Positions 41,590 to 54,950 are shown, counted from the first letter of the stretch. The stretch: 64,000 nt of DNA from Salticus scenicus (GCA_963930645.1 OZ005653.1:116566259-116630258), one strand, 5' to 3'. Translations and numbers: made by a program. Notes: a model not told the origin generated them from the letters alone.

Positions 41590-43375
41590 TCACGTGATTT
41601 ACATATTTTAGAATGTCCTGATTAGGTTTTCTTTTGTATCTCAGCTACTAATTAAAATAATTTCATAAGTGAAACATTATTTGAAAGCTTTGTTGATTTG
41701 GAATTGAACAGTAGATTACAGAAATTTCTACCGCCAGATATTTTAAAATTTCGATATTTCAAATTCCAATTAAATTATTTTTAGTACATCATTTGAAAGA
41801 TATTTTAAAGTTCTCTTAAATTATCGAAAGTTTTCACCAGATTTACACGTTTGAGGTGTCCTGAATCAGTTTTCTTTTGTATCTCAGCTACTAATTAAAA
41901 TAATTTCATAAGTAATACATCATCAGAAAGCTTTTTTTGATTTGGAATCGAACAGTCGAATACAGAAATTTGTACCGCCAGATGGCGCTGTAATATTTTA
42001 AAATTTCAATATTTCAATTTCTAATTATGATTAAATTATTTGTTATACATCATTCGAAAGACATTTTAAAGTTCTTTTAAATTATCGAAAGTTTTCACCA
42101 GATTTACACGTTTTGAGGTGTCCTGAATCAGTTTTCTTTTATATCTCAGTTATTAATTTAAAAAATTTCATAAGTAATACATCATTTGAAAGCTCTGTTG
42201 ACTTGATACACATTTTAAAGTACTTTTACATTATCGAAAATGGAATTCGAGATTTCACCCGATTTACACGCTTTGAGGTGTCCTGATTAGGTTTTCTTTT
42301 GTATCTCAGCTACTAATTAAAATAGTTTTATAAGTAATACATCATTAGAAAGCTTTTTTGATTTGGAATCGAACAGTGGATTACAGAAATTTCTACCGCC
42401 AGATGGCGCTGTAATATTTTCAAATTTCAATATTTCAATTTCTAATTATGATTAAATTATTTTTAATGCATCATTCGAAAGATATTTTAAAGTTCTTTTA
42501 TATTATCGACAGTTTTCACCAGATTTACACGTTTTGAGGTCTCCTGGATTAGTTTTCTTTTGTATCTCAGCTACTAATTAAAATAATTTCTTAAGTAATA
42601 CATCATTAGAAAGCTTTTTTGATTTGGAATCGAACAGTGGAATACAGAAATTTGTACCGCCAGATGGTGCTGTAAGCTGTAATATTTTAAAATTTCAAAA
42701 TTTCAATTTCTTATTATGATTAAATTATATTTAATACATCATTCGAAAGATATTTTAAAGTTCTTTTAAATTATCCAATGTTTTCACCAGATTTACACGT
42801 TTTGAGGTGTCCTGAATCAGTTTTCTTTTGTATCTCAGCTACTAATTAAAATAATTTCATAAGTAATACATCATTAGAAAGCTTTTTTTGATTTGGAATC
42901 GAACAGTGGAATACAGAAATTTGTACCGCCAGATGGCGCTGTAATATTTTCAAATTTCAATATTTCAATTTCTAATTATGATTAAATTATTTTTAATGCA
43001 TCATTCGAAAGATATTTTAAAGTTCTTTTATATTATCGACAGTTTTCGCCAGATTTACACGTTTTGAGGTCTCCTGAATTAGTTTTCTTTAGTATCTCAT
43101 CTACTAATGAAAATAATTTCATGAGTAATACATCATTTGAAAGCTTTGATGATCTGGAATGGAACAATAGATTAGAGAAATTTCTACAGCCAGATGGCGC
43201 TGTAATATTTTTAAATTTCAATATTTCATATTCTAATTATGATTAAATTATTTCTAATACATCATTCGAAAGATATTTTAAAGTTCTTTTACATTATCGA
43301 AAGTGGAATTCGAGATTTCACCTGATTTACAATTTAAAGTGTCTTGATCAGCTTTTCTTTTGCATCTCAGCTAAT
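41590..43375 (+). repeat. Satellite array, unit about 265 bp, about 7-8 units
   Basis: The landmark GTATCTCAGCTACTAATTAA recurs near 41635, 41879, 42141, 42301, 42562, 42830, 43092 and 43361 with substitutions. Spacing is 244, 262, 160 (one truncated unit), 261, 268, 262 and 269. Most units carry CCGCCAGATGGCGCTGTAAT and CATCATTCGAAAGA. Two more units lie at 45120-45690. Confidence 0.92.
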
Positions 43376-43439
43376 TGAGTAAGACCGTTCAAAATTGGTA
43401 TATGCAAGTTAATTAGGAGGGGCTGGAACGGTGGAGAAG

Positions 43440-43830
43440 GAATAGGCGCGTAGCGCGCATGGGTTTGGGACCCGGTGCGAGTTTTTACCCGATGATAAAA
43501 GATTTTTTTTAATTTTATTTCCTTAATAATAAAAGTTTGAGTTGAGAAGGAATATGCGTGTACAGCGCACGTATATCCTCAAACGTGCGCGCGCAGCGCG
43601 CATGGGTCTGCGCTGCCGAAGGCAGTGGCGTCCCGGTATGAGTTTTTACCCGATGCTAAATTATATATTTTTTAATTCCTTTTCTTGAGAATGAAAGTTT
43701 ATGAGTAATAACATGGAATTTTGAGAAGTCATAAGTATGGTGAAGGAGTACGTGCGCGCAGCGCAAGGGTCTACGCTGCCGAAGGCAGTGGGGAACCGGT
43801 GCGACATTTTTCCCGATCAGATTTTTTTTT
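43440..43830 (+). repeat. Three G/C-rich modules with CTGCCGAAGGCAG hairpin
   Basis: Units near 43445-43500, 43575-43660 and 43745-43815 share GCGCGCATGGGTCTGCG-like, CTGCCGAAGGCAG and CCCGGTGCGAGTTTTTACCC-type sequence. The hairpin is missing in the first unit. They contrast with the AT-rich surroundings. Confidence 0.7.
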
Positions 43831-43916
43831 TCTCTTTTTTTATCACATGATAAAAATTAATGCGATTTTGAGAATTCATTAATTATTGTGATTCATTTAA
43901 AAATAGTGACTGCTAG

Positions 43917-46009
43917 TCTATAATAATAAAGGAAGATGTCTGCCTGTCTGTCTGTTTGTCTGCCTGTCTGTCTGTCTAAGCATCTATACGTTCAGCCCCT
44001 ACTGAACGCAGAAGTATAAAATTTGATATACGGGTACCTAGAAGCCTTCCCGAGGGGATAGTGAAAACAGAATTTAAAAATTTTAATTAGTTGCGGAGAT
44101 ATTAATTAAAATATAGACCTACGTCTAATCAAAAAGCGATCTCAATCACTGAGAATTTACCGCGATTGCATAAAAATAGATATTTTAACAGAGTTAAAAG
44201 CAGAAAATTGAAAAATAAATTAGAAATATTAATCCGATCGTTACAAATTTGGTACCAAATGAAAGGGGAATTTTTCCCGAATCTAAGAGTGCAAGCGGGT
44301 TATCGATACATCAATTAGATTTTTTAAAATTAACTAAAGTATGAAATTTAGTTGGAAACAGGCAGACGACTGTCTGTGATGAAAACGGAAATAGTTGTAA
44401 TCAATTAAGATATCACGTGCTTTATACTGGGGGGGGGGGGGAAATTGCAATTTTCAAATTTTTTCAAATTTTCATTTAACTTACATTTTAATGAATATTC
44501 GGCTTAGACAGCATATTATAAAGCTACTGTTCAATTTTCATGAAAAAATATTAATAAATAAAAAAATGACATATTTATTGGAAAAAGATTAAGTTTTTCT
44601 TTTTCATTTTTTGAAAATTCGTAGTATTTGATTTTAATGCCCGATAATTCGATTGTGAGTATTTTGGAAAGAGTACGATTATTAGGGAGGGCTTGAGGGA
44701 GGGGGGAAAAGGAGCAAAAAAAAAAAGAGTTACAGCGTTTGAAATTGGTTGGTATATTTAGATTTTAAGGCAAGGTAAATCGATTGCGGATATTTTCGAG
44801 CGTAAAATTATTATTATCGACGAAAAGGATGTGGGGGGGGGAGAGCGAAGAGGCAAATATGTAGAAAAGGAACGGGAGTTTCGGAGAAAACCACAGAACA
44901 CCCAAAACACCTTTATTCTTTAATATTTTGCAGAGATTCGAATTCCAATTTCTGCTCACATATCGTACTAAGGATTTTTAACGTTATATTGCCCGAAATT
45001 ATGCAAGTTTCGACCATGGATAAGTCGGATTACTGAAAAAAATTTCGCAGAATAATAATAATAAAAAAAAAAAAAAAAATATTTTAATTTACATTTAACT
45101 GCAAGTAAAATTTTATTCTAATATTCTAATACGTGTATTTCAAATTCTAATTATGATTAAATTATTTTTAATACTTCATTCGAAAGACATTTTGAAATAC
45201 TTTTATATTATCGAAAGCGGGATTCGATATTTCACCCAATTTATACGTTTTGAGGTGTCCTGAATCGTTTTTCTTTTGTATCTCAGCTACTAATTAAAAT
45301 AATTTCATAAGTAATACATCATTTGAAAGCTTTGTGGATTTGGAATTGAACAGTAGATTACAGAAATTTCTACCGCCAGATGGCGCTGTAATATTTCAAA
45401 ATTTCAAATTCTAATTATGATTATATTATTTTTAATGCATCATTCGAAGGATATTTTAAAGTATTTTTATATTATCGAAAGTGCGATTCGAGATTTCACC
45501 TAATTTACATGTTTTAAGGTGTCCGGATTAGGTTTTCTTTTGTATCTCAGCTACTAATTAAAATAATTTCATAAGTAATACATCATTTGAAAGCTTTGTT
45601 GATTTGGAATTGAACAGTAGATTACAGAAATTTCTACCGCCAGATGGCGCTGTAATATTTTAAAATTTCAATATTGCAAATTCTAATGAGCGAAGAAGGT
45701 GTTGTACGTTCTAAAACGGCGATAAGGCACCACCAAGCGGTACTTAGCTAAAGTCGGAAATTTTAAAGATCATAACATGGTGAGCGAACAGGCTGTTTCA
45801 GATATTGAAAAGGGAAGAGGGCGCCGAAGGCGCTACCGCACGGGAATTTACTGCGATTACATTTTTCAATAAGCTATTTTCACTATTTATCAATAAGCTG
45901 TTATTAGACCTGAAACGGGAAAAAGGCGCCGCAGGCGTCACCGAGCGGGAGTTTCGTAAAGTTGGATTTTTCAGGGATCGCGAACCAGCTGGTCGCCGAA
46001 GGCGGCTAG
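43917..46009 (+). mobile_element. Helitron-like non-autonomous element, copy 2
   Basis: It has the same TCTATAATAATA start, a (GTCT)n run and the hairpin at 43989-44008. Two satellite units lie at 45120-45690 and further G/C-rich modules at 45800-46005. The end has a short hairpin CGCC-GAA-GGCG (45994-46004), then CTAG (46006-46009) and a T. A 3'-proximal hairpin followed by CTAG and host T is the Helitron signature. There is no coding capacity. Confidence 0.55.
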
Positions 46010-46806
46010 TACATAATATAAAGTGAAAAGAAATTTTGATAAATTATTCTTATATACAGCAAGCGTGACTTCCTTTTAAAAAGTAGGAATACATTCCTGA
46101 TAATAAAAGTTTTTTCACCAGGAAAAATTCTTCATCCAGGGGTTTATTAGTAATTATAATGATAGGTTTGATATTTACTGATATATTCTAATTTGTAAAT
46201 AGTTGGCGACTAGTTGCTCCACTTTTTCCAGGAACGTCCCAGGATTGTTATATACGGTATGATTCAGAATTTTTAAGATTTTTCATGATGTTATCACCTA
46301 TCATTCAAAGAAAGGTAAGTATGTTGAAAATGTCGTTACACTATGTTTGTTATTAGTAATGTTATCAACAAAATTTATAAACATTGTTTTAGTTTAGCAT
46401 AAAATGAACCACATTTCACTTTTAATTAATTATTAATTAATAATTAATTATTTATCCTCATAAAATATTTGTTTTAATGCGTTCCGTTCTCTTTTATAAT
46501 TAATTTTGAAACACACTAAATACCATACAAAATGAGAACTTCCATGCTGGTTTTAAATACAGCGTTACACACACACATATACAGTGCAGCCACATATCTT
46601 AAAACTAGCAGTGAGAACGCGTCCAAAATGTTATAGGGATGCCAGCTTGCCGACAATTTGAAATTTGGAAAACATCCAATAATTCCCCGCTCTGTTATTG
46701 CTCAGTTTCAATGAGCCATATGACTGTCACCCCTATTTTAGCATTGGACTCGTTGAGTTAGCACTTGCGCAGATGCTTCCACGGTTTCATGAAATGTGGT
46801 CGAAGA

Positions 46807-46859
<53 letters not shown>

Positions 46860-47761
46860 GAGAGAGAGAGAAAATAATAATAACTCTTTTACAAAGTTAA
46901 GTTATAAGTTCGAAGTAAAATGTTTAAACTTATATCTCTATTTATTAAAAAAAAGTAACTATTCCTGGCGTCAATTTTTTTTGTCTGCGACAGCATCTTC
47001 TCGCGGAGGGCAAAGTGCTCTGCATCATGAGAGGTATCAGTGTATTCCGACTGCTTCAAGGAAGGCATTTCAGCTGCTTAGAAATTTCTATCATTTTAAT
47101 TAACGAAGTTATTAAGGAAAACGTCGGGTTTATGAAGGTACTCTATTTGCCACCGGAGGGAAAAGTTTCTCTTATAACGTTTTTTTTCAGTGTCTCTGAC
47201 GTCACTTTCCTCAGGAAAATTAAAATGTGATCAATGGTGTAAATAAGAAAATTGAAATATTAGCATCTTTGAGATGCTCGAGAGAAGAAAAAAATTATTT
47301 AGAATAGCAAAACATGAAAATAACCGATATTTTAAAAACATTAAGTAAAAATTTAATAAAAATGAAATGAAAATTGGTTTATATTTTTATTTTATTTTAT
47401 ATTATTAGTTAAGTTTATACTATTAGTTTAGTTTATATTATTAGTTTATATTTTAACGTTAGGCGAAAAAGATTTAGTAATGAATATAATAAATATGTTA
47501 AACAACGATTGGTATAAATTTAGAAGTTAAGCCCAGAATTTTTTAAAATGAAATTTACGAGACAACAACATAGATTACTTTATATAAAGATTTAGTTTTT
47601 TCACTCAAAATATATTTAAAATGATGGATCTTTACTATGACCAATTTAGCTATTTTTAAAATTTAGAAATGAAGAAACTCGTACGTTTTTCGCCAAGGAA
47701 TTCATTTACGCAACCACAATAGCCATTTTAACTCTAGCCATGCATTAAATACAGAGAAAAA
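46010..47761. other. No gene recognised; (AT)n/(AG)n microsatellite
   Basis: An (AT)n run at about 46809-46852 passes into (AG)n to 46870. The region near 46960-47230 has less biased composition, and two frames (46765-47103, 47015-47230) cross it, but no domain was recognised. No call is made. Confidence 0.5.
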
Positions 47762-48187
47762 GGTACTTAAGTATTAACGCCACCGCAGCTAGGTACAACT
47801 ATAGTATCTCCCCACAACTGAATTTAGCGATTTTTCTTTGGCGCCGTTTTGAACGATAACGATGTCGTTCTGGACTCTTTGAGATATAATATGGCAGCCT
47901 GCATGCTGCTTATTTTGGATTTATGATTTTATGATTTAGCTTATGATTTACGATTTAGCTTATGATTTTATCATTTATGATTTTTAGATTTCTGATTTAG
48001 TCATAATCGCCAAATATAAATCGCCAAATTCAGTTGTGGGGAGATACTATAGATGTTCACTCTGATAAATAAGATTCCAAAAGATGTCTCGCTGTCCCCT
48101 TATGTCTCTTGTGTGCGAACAACAAGATTACTCTTTATTGGCGCATTAGCGCAACTTCTGCTGCGGTGGCGTTAATACGTAAGTACC
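47762..48187. repeat. MITE with terminal and nested inverted repeats
   Basis: The outer ends GGTACTTAAGTATTAACGCC (47762) and GGCGTTAATACGTAAGTACC (48187 end) are inverted copies, continued inward by ACCGCAG/CTGCGGT. A second, inner pair is TATAGTATCTCCCCACAACT and its complement near 48030-48050. The core is a degenerate GATTTATGATTTA repeat. There is no coding sequence. Confidence 0.8.
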
Positions 48188-49967
48188 GAGGAAAATTATA
48201 AAATAGTGCAATAATAATAATAAAATTCACAACCTATTTTTGTTTTTTAAGCATTGATGTAAAACTTTGCAGAAAACAGAATTTAATTTAATACAACAGG
48301 ACTTTTTTTTTTTTTTTTTTTTGTCTATTTTTCCATGTAATGGAATGAAGTAACTGCATTGCTAAAATATTTTAGTTACACCTAATACAGGACCTCACTG
48401 CCAGATTTTAAATTTTTCATTTATTTTGACGATGACTTAAATTATCTATCTCAGTTATGCATGTCAAGATTTTTGCGGGAAAAGTCTAAGCTACTTCGGT
48501 ACCAAATTCAAAATTTCGCCAAGAGGTTAAACTGTTCCATTGCTTTAGCACATTTTTATTTATTTTTTTTTCAATTTTATTTTAAATATTTTTTAACTTA
48601 ATTCAAGAGAGAAAAAAAGAAGAACATTTTTTATTTGAGCTAAATATACAAAATATCTCCAGGTAAAATATTATCCGTACTATTAGAAAGAAAATGGTTA
48701 AAGTAGTTTTTCCTGTACCTTTGATGTCTCTATAAATTAAATTAAATTATATCCAATATCATTATATTTCATTCTCCACACGCATTTTTTATTTTCTAAA
48801 TTCCATATTATATAATATATATGTAAAAAAAATCAAGGTGTAACCAGTACACATCCAGAAGTTGTAGCCAACAAATATTTAGAAGCCAATCATTAACACA
48901 AGTTCAGGAGATATCGCCAACAACTATTTAGATGTCATGTTCAATATATACCAGTAGATATCGCCAACAATAATAATTATTCAGAATATATCGCCAACAA
49001 GTATTCAGGAGCCATCATGAATATTTATTCAGAAAATATTGTCAACAAACATTCAAAAGCCATCCAATTTATTAATGGTGATGGTCTATCTTGAATACTC
49101 CAAATCGGCAATTCGTTTTTACAATATAATCAAGGATGAATTTTTCGCTTATCAGTAGGTTTCGAAAAAGTGTGACTTCCCTCCCCTCCCCCCCCCCCCG
49201 ATTTAACTTAGTATTTAATATAGTTAAAAAATGGTAAAATCCGATATTGACGGGCATCTTGGCACATTCATGGCGACAATGCAAAATCGCTATCTGAAAG
49301 AAATTGCCTTGTCGTACAACTACTAATGAAATGTTTAAAATAATTGCAATAATCACATAAGATATTTAATTTCAATAGATCTGACTAAATCATATTCTTG
49401 GAAAAATGCACTTTAAAAAGTTGCATCTTTACTGTTGTAAGCACCATTTTAAACCTTGTTGTACATTAGAAATAAATGCAGTGTGTTACATATTGCCCTA
49501 AATTAACTAAAAAAAATTTAATAGTAAAAAATATAGGCATTGGAAAAAATAAGTTCATAATTTCTTTATTTAAGCAATAATATCCGAAAAATTCATCGTC
49601 CAACAATGACAAAAATGTAACAAGTGGAACGTATACCAAAGCTGTAGCGCTAAATCGTTTAGATAAGAATTTCTCTCTGTTCTAAACAGTTAGTTCTATC
49701 GTTGTTTATTTTGTGTGTCTAGCTGTTTAACATATGTTTTCTCTCAAAATAATGGCAAATTGTTATTAAACTGTCGAACGTTAAGACAGATTTTTCACAT
49801 ATTTTAAACGATATAATATTAAATATTGTGTATTTCAATGTGATACCATATATGGTGGATTTCTATAATATTGTTCAACTTTTCTCTTGTGTTATGTATT
49901 ATTAATATTCCAATTCAATGAAAGGCAAAGTTGCGAATAGTCGGGCAAAATCCAGCATGGGTTAATG
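48188..49967. other. AT-rich stretch with a degenerate tandem repeat
   Basis: At about 48855-49065 a unit of about 36-60 bases built on GATATCGCCAACAAYTATTT recurs about five times with decay. A C-run lies near 49180-49198. No gene was recognised. Confidence 0.5.
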
Positions 49968-50044
49968 AGCGAAGCAAGTCGGGGTGAGGGAAAGCCTTCC
50001 TCGGGGGTTGGTGAGCGGAGCGAGCAGGGGGCAGAGCCCCCTAG
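49968..50044 (+). mobile_element. Helitron-like 3' end
   Basis: A G/C-rich tail with GAGCGAAGC and GAGCGGAGCGAGC units leads to a stem GGGGGC-AGA-GCCCCC (50027-50041). It ends in CTAG (50041-50044) followed by a host-like T and A-run. This is the usual layout of a Helitron 3' terminus. The matching 5' end is not identified. Confidence 0.5.
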
Positions 50045-50705
50045 TAAAAAAAAAAATGCTGTCGAAAGAAGATATTTGAGTGAATTTATTTTATTTTATT
50101 TATTTTGGGGTAAAGTCCTTTAAAGTTTATTGCTTCGTTTTGAAAATACTTAAGATTCAACTCCATTGATATCTTTCTGAATTCTCATAATATTTGTACT
50201 TATTACAGTAACTCTATACATTTGGCTAATATATTATGCAAAAGAAATTTTATTAACACTCACGCATTCGCAGTTAAAAATTATTTCTTAAAAATGCTTA
50301 TTTTGCCGGATGTTTAACTTTTTTTTTCCCCTCATTGGAGTAAGTTGTGCCTAATGAAATATTTCAAGACCTCTAAAACTAATATTAAATTGGACTGAAA
50401 ATCCTGCATGGTATAAACAAAAACCATGCGAGAAATTCTGCTTGTTGTCAAAAAAATTTTATATCTCCATGAATATATGTTCTGTTCATTACAAAAAGAT
50501 ATTTAAAAGAATCCTCTAATCACATGCTACAGTTACAACGTATTTTAAATGTTATTTTGTGAAAGGTAATCCTTAACATTATTTTTTTTTTTCTTTAAAC
50601 TGTTACTGGCATCCTTCTTAACTTCAGGACAAAATTTTCACTGTAATATATATCTTGTGAAACGTACATTACACTCTTAAAGTTTAAATGAAATCCATGA
50701 TTTTT
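50045..50705. other. No gene recognised
   Basis: AT-rich sequence between two repeats. Nothing identified. Confidence 0.5.
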
Positions 50706-51740
50706 ACTTCCTTATACAAAGTATAAGGAAGTATAGTAATCCCGATTTGCGAAATGGATTTTGCATTTCACATTGCTGGAAAACGAATGATCGCTGAATG
50801 TTGCCAATTTATACGTGTGACTGTCATGATGTCTAGTTGTACACCTGCAAGTGTCGTCTTAACACGAGCTCTCGTTTTAGAGATATAAGTGAATTTACAC
50901 GGCTTTTCGTGACGTCTGTATGTATGTGTGTCTGTGTGTGTGTGTGTGTGTGTGTGTATGTCGCATAACTCAAAAACGGTTGGACGTAGAAAGTTGCGAA
51001 TTGGTACATAGGTTTGTTATAACATCTAGTTGTGCACCTCCCTTTTTGGACTTTGTATGATTTTCCGTTTTGGAGATATTTAGGAAAATTAGGTTCATTA
51101 TGGCCAGAATGTATCAAAAAACGGTAATAACTCAAAAACGGTTTGGACAAATCTTGAAATTTATCGAAATCTAAAATTTATCGAAAATATAATTGAATAA
51201 TTTGAAAGCGACGCTATAATTGGGAAGAAAAAAAAAACTAATAGTCCTCCGTCCTAAACTAAATTCTGCTTTTGCCAGAATTTACACAAAATCTTTTCAA
51301 AATGACATTGACATGAGTCCCCCCAAGGCACAACTATGACATGAGTCCCCCCCCCCAAAGGCACAACTTTGACATGAGCCCCCCCCCCCAAGGTACAACT
51401 TTGACATGAGTCCCCCCAAGGTACAACTTTGACATGAGTCCCCCCCAAGGCACAACTTTGACATGAGTCCCTCCCCAAGGCACAACTTTGACATGAGTCC
51501 CCTCCCCAAGGCCCAACTTTGACATGCCCCCCCCCAAGGTACAACTTTGACATGAGTCCCCCCAAGGCACAACTTTGACATGAGTCCCCTCAAGGCACAA
51601 TTTTATTTTATTTTATTTATTTTTTTTTTTTTTAGGTATGCATGCATTTTTTTTAATATTTTTAGCCAACTGTTTCGGGTCCAGTGACAATGTTTTTTAA
51701 CATTATGTATATTTCTAAAAGTGTATAAGGAAGTCATGTG
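50706..51740 (+). repeat. Dispersed repeat starting with a hairpin, family 1
   Basis: It begins with a perfect 12-base stem, ACTTCCTTATAC (50706-50717) and GTATAAGGAAGT (50721-50732), around an AAA loop. GTATAAGGAAGT recurs directly at 51723-51734, followed by a CATGTGGTGCCCAC end. Inside are a (GT)n run (50930-50960), CATAACTCAAAAACGG motifs, an inverted fragment of the 29.9-kb repeat (51150-51285), a minisatellite and poly-T. No gene. Confidence 0.65.
51296..51600. repeat. Minisatellite, unit about 27-30 bp, about 10 units
   Basis: The unit reads CAAGGCACAACTTTGACATG then AGTCCCCCC, with a C-run of variable length and GTACAAC/GCACAAC variants. Three overlapping minus-strand frames merely translate the repeat. 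Confidence 0.92.
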
Positions 51741-52725
51741 GTGCCCACTTTAGATTTTTTTTTCTCTAGATATTCGCCAAAACAATAAAATTTGAAAGTA
51801 ATAACGTTATTTCAAGGTATTTTAAAAATGTTTACAATATGAGAGCACAGATAGATGGAAGTACCGAATTAAAGTAATTTTTAAGCTAGTTTTAATGTAT
51901 TATAAGACTAGTTTTATGAAACTGTATCAATTTATATTCACTTTAGTGTAACAATTACTTTATTTGAGAAGCAGTACATGAAGCATAAAGAAGTAACTGC
52001 CATACTTCACTCATGTTATACATTTCCATTAAACACTTATTTAACTTTCCTGCAAATAAATGTCATTATACGAGCTTTAAAATGTCTGAAAAATCATTTG
52101 CATTAAACAGAAATGCGTCATAAATTTAGTAATAAGATTGACGCATTTCTATGTAACATTAAAGGTTGATCAAACTCTTACGTACCCGCAAAAGGATCGA
52201 AATAAATTCAATATTAATTTAATGATAACTGATAACCCATTAAATGTTTGCCAGGTATCACCTAAAAGTTTTTACTTCTGTGGTTTACATTATTGGGAAA
52301 AGTTTTAGTAATAAATGGAGAATGATCAGAAATTTAATAAAGTGTTATATCAAGCTCAAATCTGATGATCTCCAAGCTAATAATATTATATTCATAAAAC
52401 TGATTATTATATGCTTAAGCAGTGACAAACTTGAGATAGATTGCCATATTTCTTAGTCATAGTCACTCATCTCACAATTAGTCATTTATGTGTCTATTCA
52501 TCGACGAAAAATTCACAGACCGAAAATCATTGCTTTATTTTGCGCTTTATGTACTGAAAACTGCCTACTTTGAATGTATGATTTATAGAATGTGATGCTG
52601 TCAGTATAGGTACGGGTAAGTTGGTAATTTTAATACAAGTAGATTAACGTTTTGTAACGTCATAATAGGTTCGAATAAAAGGTCATATAAAATACTTCTA
52701 ATTATTTTCATTTAATTTTCGAACT

Positions 52726-52765
<40 letters not shown>

Positions 52766-52983
52766 GCTTAGTTTCTTTTTTAAACTCAAAGCTAAATATT
52801 AAAAATGGAAGCAATGTTTAAAAAAAAAAAGGATGAATTTATCTGTTGAGAATTTTCTGTGTGTAAATAAATAAATAAACAGCAAAAAATTGTGGAAACA
52901 AACTTTTTCATAGAATAACACGGGCTTTGAATATCGTCGAGGTTATATATTATAGTTTTTAAGAGTAAATTTCCTTAAAGTGA
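51741..52983. other. AT-rich stretch, no gene recognised
   Basis: A poly-A run of about 33 bases lies at about 52731-52762. The frame at 52244-52456 has no domain. Confidence 0.5.
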
Positions 52984-53105
52984 TTCCCAGACAGCACACC
53001 GCCTCCTCAGGATATCTTCAAGATGTCTTCTGGATGAAAAGGCATCCCAGAAACGTCCTTAAGATGTACTGTGGATAAGTTAAGCCTAACTGTGCTGTTA
53101 GGGAA
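52984..53105. repeat. Short MITE with TTCCCAGACAGCACA ends
   Basis: The left end TTCCCAGACAGCACA and right end TGTGCTGTTAGGGAA are inverted copies with one or two mismatches, enclosing about 90 bases. Its position in AT-rich DNA and its G/C content mark it as inserted. Confidence 0.65.
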
Positions 53106-53636
53106 TACTTTCCACTTAAATTGATAAATATAAACATTTACACTTGAATACAACCCTCGAAAGTATGTTTATAAAATCACGAGATATAAAATCAGGCAGG
53201 GCAGAGTAATACTTAAAATTAGTAACAGAATCATACATGTTTAACATGAAAATGTATGCAAGTGGAAATGCATGCATTTAGTAAAAGATTAATAAATATA
53301 AAAACTTTTTAAAAAGTAGTCTAAAACACTTACTGTGAATATTTTATTAAATCAATACCTAGTGAGCATTGCAAAATTTTTAATAGTTTCCATCATTATT
53401 TTATGTTCCTATAAGTCCTAACTGTAAGAAAACTGATTAATATACGCATATAAATGATACATATAAAAATTTTACAGTATGTACGTTATTAGTTAATGTT
53501 CAATATAAAGTAAATTTTCATAAAACAAGATAAGGTAAATCATAAGTAAATCCTAAAGTAAACGTTTCATGAAGTAAACATAAAATAAAGATGCTTGTTT
53601 TATTTTTTCTTTATTTGATTACGCGCATTATCCATG

Positions 53637-53675
<39 letters not shown>

Positions 53676-54950
53676 GATGCAGATAAATAAAAAGCAAAAG
53701 CTCTGATGTATACTTATTTTTTTTTCACATGCATTACTCGTGATGTAGCCTTTTCATAATAAAAACTAAACAAATAATAAACTCTTCTCAATTTTATTAT
53801 TATTATTATTATTATTAAACTCTTATGCTAAGAATTGTTTGGAACTTTATTGTTTAAAACTTGTTATAAAACAAATTTTTTTTCAAAAGTATTTTTTTCT
53901 GTGGCATAAAAAAATAATATTTGAAAAATTACTTTTTGTAATTTTTTACAAATTTATTTAATGCTTCAAATTATTTTATTTCATTTACACTCTAAAATAA
54001 ATGAACATTGAACATTCTCGCTTTATTCTGTGACTCCAAGATGTAAAAGCTTCTCAGTAACAATCATTAGATAGAATGGCAGTGAAAATAAAAGCATATA
54101 TGTTACATGCTGTTTATTGGCCGTATCTTTTTCTGTGAGTTTCAAAAAAGATATTAAATTTTTATGGACCATAACCTAAATTGTTCATAATTATAACTAT
54201 GCTTTTAAATTTTCGTTTCTTTTTATTTTATCATATTTATTTTCTTTCGTTTCCCCGTACTGGTGAACCAAATTTTCATTACCCATTTGAAATGCTTCTT
54301 ATAAATGTCCTTGGAAATAATAATAATATGGAATTACACATTTTATTTTCATTTTGAAATTTTCTATTCGATAACGACTCATTTAGTTCTATCACAGCGT
54401 ATATTGAGTCTTTTGGTGCTGTGATTAACTTTTTCGTTTTTCAAGAAATTATCTTTCGCAATTAAAGAAATAATTTAACAGATATAATTAATCTTTCGTG
54501 CTGGGATTCAATTTTTCCCCCTTTTCCAAGAAATTTTCTTTTCCAATTAAACAAATAGCTTAACAGGTGGGGGTGATTAAATAAAAAAAAAAAAAAAAAA
54601 AAAAAAAGAAAAATGTAAATACATGTTAAGAAATATGTAAAAATGCTTAGGAAAATAAGAAGAATAGTTTGTATAGAGATAATCCGAGGGTGAGAGCATC
54701 CTTTGTGTATGGGATCAAGATTACAAATTCCATGGGGGAATTTGGGTAAACAAAATATATTCTAGAAAGTATGTTGAAAATATGAGATTCTTTGTTCCAG
54801 TTTCACGAGCAAAGCATTCATTTTGTTAAGCTGCTTTGGGAAACAGCTGTAAATGCCATCGTTCTGGAATGCATATTGCATCTGCATAGGGAAAGCTAGT
54901 ATTCAAAAATCCTTTCTCTCTTTTCCTTTTTTATCGAAGTGAAGCGTGAA
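53106..54950. other. AT-rich stretch, no gene recognised
   Basis: An (AT)n run lies at about 53639-53672, (TTA)n near 53795-53817 and poly-A near 54581-54606. Nothing coding was seen. Confidence 0.55.

Larger units (their letters stand above)
40654..43916 (+). mobile_element. Helitron-like non-autonomous element, copy 1
   Basis: It starts TCTATAATAATA after an A, followed by a (GTCT)n run and a hairpin CGTTCAG-CCCCTA-CTGAACG (40720-40739). The same start, run and hairpin recur at 43917-44008. It probably ends with CTAG (43913-43916) directly against the next copy, giving a head-to-tail pair. The body includes a satellite array of about 265 bp and G/C-rich modules. There is no replicase. Helitron assignment rests on the TC start, CTAG end and A/T insertion context. 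I do not see a hairpin directly before this copy's end. Confidence 0.5.

Noticed and set aside
46960..47230. Frames in a region of less biased composition
   Set aside because: No domain, splice structure or repeat match could be supported.
51254..51600. Three overlapping minus-strand frames rich in Gly, Val and Cys
   Set aside because: They translate the 27-30-bp minisatellite in three frames.
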